Assembly (NCBI GenBank): GCA_030627155.1
Contig: DAOUSP010000053.1
Coordinates: 1 to 7,724, forward strand
DNA: 7,724 nt
Direction of reading: 5' to 3'
Origin: Candidatus Aminicenantota bacterium
GTDB taxonomy: Bacteria > Acidobacteriota > Aminicenantia > Aminicenantales > Aminicenantaceae
The translations under genes and the position numbers were made by a program. Under the pieces are notes generated by a model. It did not search any database. It saw only the letters and a program-made list of their open reading frames with translations, and was not told the origin of the DNA. Each line of letters begins with the position of its first letter. The first letter of the stretch is position 1. Positions 6,040 through 7,724 of this stretch are shown in pieces.

Positions 6040-6984
6040 GTGAGAAATAACCTAAAAGCCAGAAAAACCAAACCCAATAAGTCTATCAACGTACTAATAG
6101 CAGAAGATGACTTTATTATCTGTCAAGAATTAGCAAAGACCATCACAGATTGGGGATATAATACTTTTATTGCCAAGAACGGCAATGAAGCATGGGAAAT
6201 AATCCAGAATAAAGATGTCCGTATAGCTATTTTTGACTGGATGATGCCTGGAATAAATGGCATTGAACTCTGCCGTAAAATTCGGGAAAGATCCCATGAA
6301 CAAGATAACGATGCAAAATATCTTTATACTATTCTTCTTACAGGAAAAGACCAGCAAGCGGACATCATTCAGGGGCTTTCAGCAGGGGTCGACGATTATA
6401 TGACCAAACCCTTTGATTTCCTCGAACTTAAATTCAGAATTCAGAAAGGTGTTCGGATTATTGAATTAGAGGAAAAACGTATAAGGTTAGCAAGTTTCGA
6501 CAGCTTGACAGAATTATGGAACAGAAAAAAAATTTTTGGTCTGCTTAATGAAGAATTTGAACGAAGTACCCGAGAAAACAATCCCATTGGGGTCATTATG
6601 GCGGATATTGACCAGTTTAAAAAAATCAATGATACCTACGGACATCTTGTTGGGGACCATGTGTTAGTTGAAATTTCTTCTCGATTCAGAAAATCTCTCC
6701 GAGAATATGACAAAATCGGCCGGTATGGTGGAGATGAATTCCTGATTATTATCCCTGGATGTAAGCCTGAGGATTTAATAATCATTGCAAAACGCCTCCG
6801 CAAGTCTATAAGTGAAAAAAAAATCGAAACAGTCGCTGGGCCTCTAAATGTGACAATCAGTCTTGGAGGAGTTTCTTCAATAAGCTTCCCTTTTGATTCT
6901 CCAGAAAAGCTTATACAGGCCTCTGATAAAGCTCTCTATATTGCAAAATCAAAAGGGCGCAACAGAGAATACTTTATCCATTAA
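6040..6984 (+). CDS. Response regulator with diguanylate cyclase output (REC-GGDEF)
   Basis: The 314-residue cytoplasmic protein is expected to make cyclic di-GMP from two GTP under control of phosphorylation by a histidine kinase. The receiver domain covers about 16-140: acidic pocket EDD at 22-24, phosphoacceptor Asp66 in IFDWMMPG, Thr101 in LLTG, and Lys123 in TKPFD. A short linker helix (about 138-150) leads to the GGDEF domain from about 154: DSLTELWNR, ADIDQFKKINDTYGH at 188-202, intact GGDEF at 230-234, and SLGG at 274-277. REYD at 221-224 is the RxxD inhibitory site, five residues before GGDEF, so product inhibition is likely. There is no EAL domain or membrane segment. No kinase gene is next to it, so its partner is unknown. 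The GTG is the only usable start: an in-frame TAA lies at 6034-6036, no other start codon precedes the receiver domain, and there is no Shine-Dalgarno. Confidence 0.95.
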   Translation: MRNNLKARKTKPNKSINVLIAEDDFIICQELAKTITDWGYNTFIAKNGNEAWEIIQNKDVRIAIFDWMMPGINGIELCRKIRERSHEQDNDAKYLYTILLTGKDQQADIIQGLSAGVDDYMTKPFDFLELKFRIQKGVRIIELEEKRIRLASFDSLTELWNRKKIFGLLNEEFERSTRENNPIGVIMADIDQFKKINDTYGHLVGDHVLVEISSRFRKSLREYDKIGRYGGDEFLIIIPGCKPEDLIIIAKRLRKSISEKKIETVAGPLNVTISLGGVSSISFPFDSPEKLIQASDKALYIAKSKGRNREYFIH

Positions 6985-7724
6985 GGATTTCAAATATCTC
7001 TCTCCAACCTCTTCAAACCCTTTCTTAATTTTCAGGACACCAAATAAATATCGCCCCTTTTTTGCCAGGTAGATATTGTGATAATACCGGTCTTTAATGA
7101 CAAATCCTAAAGGAATCTGATGGATGTCTTCCCTTTTTCTGGCCTGTAAGTATTTATCCAGCATATCCTGAGCGTCTGTTTGATCTTTGCCTTCTATTAA
7201 GAAACAGTCAAATTCATGTTCCTGATGTTTATAACTCACTATGTATCCATCATGGAGAAAGCTATAACCTAAAAAGTTTTTTAAGATAAATTTTTCGCTG
7301 TTGGGAATAACCCCTTCTTTAGAAAACACATCAAGAAGAGAAGGCCATTTTCCTTTCTTTTTAAATTTCTGACAAATCTGCTGGCCGAAAAGCTTTAAAT
7401 ATTCTTCAGATTGTTCATTGCACTCAAAACAGAGAAGTTTTACGTAATGTTTACCTACCAAAAAGTTCAAAGAACCATCTTCTATATAACCTTGAGTCCC
7501 TAATGAAATAAATGTATTATCTTGAAATCGTTCAGCACTATAAATGCCAAAGGCATTTTTTTCATTTCCCATGTCATATATTTCCACAGTTACAGAAATA
7601 TCAGAATTTTCCTTCTTGTACTCACCTACTATCAATTGCTTAAAGTCATATGCCAAATATATCTCAGCCGCACCATTGATATACTCATAAAGCGTTTCTG
7701 AAAAATAGTTCTGTGCCTCGTTTA
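6949..7724 (-). CDS. DUF6599 family protein, 5' end missing, function unknown
   Basis: The minus-strand frame stays open to the right edge, so 257 C-terminal residues are visible and the start lies outside the window. The TTG at 7656 is an internal Leu codon, not a start: upstream of it the frame continues with LYEYINGAAEIYLAYDF, a strongly family-like motif. NEKNAFGIYSAER further on also fits DUF6599 as I know it. The visible part is mixed alpha/beta, with no clear membrane segment, and is rich in Lys, Glu and aromatic residues. It contains three Cys (two close together in LLCFECNE), too few to suggest a metal cluster. Family members often carry an N-terminal export signal, but that region is not visible. 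No function is established, and neighbours give no hint. Its last 36 bases overlap the end of the REC-GGDEF gene on the other strand. Confidence 0.8.
   Translation of the reverse strand, partial: NEAQNYFSETLYEYINGAAEIYLAYDFKQLIVGEYKKENSDISVTVEIYDMGNEKNAFGIYSAERFQDNTFISLGTQGYIEDGSLNFLVGKHYVKLLCFECNEQSEEYLKLFGQQICQKFKKKGKWPSLLDVFSKEGVIPNSEKFILKNFLGYSFLHDGYIVSYKHQEHEFDCFLIEGKDQTDAQDMLDKYLQARKREDIHQIPLGFVIKDRYYHNIYLAKKGRYLFGVLKIKKGFEEVGERYLKSLMDKVFSVAPF

Noticed and set aside
4870..6984. AI-2E protein and cyclase as a quorum-sensing to cyclic di-GMP module
   Set aside because: The family name does not establish AI-2 transport, the genes are divergent, and no synthase, receptor or kinase is nearby.

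Overview
This is an AT-rich stretch of a bacterial chromosome, densely packed with housekeeping genes. I see no phage, transposon, CRISPR or RNA gene. The core proteins (RibF, PyrR, PyrB, PyrC, RNase III) are clearly bacterial. The last gene belongs to the DUF6599 family, which I associate mainly with Acidobacteriota and Candidatus Aminicenantes. An Aminicenantes-like or Acidobacteriota-related organism is therefore a reasonable but weakly supported guess.

Layout. On the plus strand, the 3' part of ribF (FMN/FAD synthesis) runs in from the left edge. A 144-base gap with potential RNA structure follows. Then comes a tight pyrimidine cluster, pyrR-pyrB-pyrC: pyrR to pyrB is 10 bases apart, and pyrB overlaps pyrC by 17 bases. 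pyrB starts with TTG and pyrC with GTG, and both sit behind the same 11-base TAGGAGGAAAA ribosome-binding context. After 53 bases comes rnc (RNase III), which overlaps by 8 bases a small Mth938-like domain gene. On the minus strand lies an AI-2E family membrane protein, convergent with the rnc pair, with a small AT-rich hairpin and a 10-base A/T run between them. Divergent from it, on the plus strand, is a response regulator with a diguanylate cyclase domain (REC-GGDEF). Its GTG start follows a near-consensus sigma70-type promoter at very short distance. Finally a minus-strand DUF6599 gene runs off the right edge, and its 3' end overlaps the 3' end of the cyclase gene by 36 bases.

How the genes work together. 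PyrB and PyrC catalyse consecutive steps of de novo UMP synthesis. PyrR is the expected UMP/PRPP-sensing regulator of that cluster, and the structured pyrR leader is the obvious place for its control. rnc and the Mth938-like gene are probably translationally coupled. The AI-2E protein, the cyclase and the DUF6599 protein look like independent units.

Nothing here amounts to a clear new multi-gene system. The points most worth a second look are the pyrR leader, a glycine where RNase III usually has a metal-binding aspartate, the short-leader divergent promoters around 5890-6042, and the uncharacterised DUF6599 and Mth938-like proteins.
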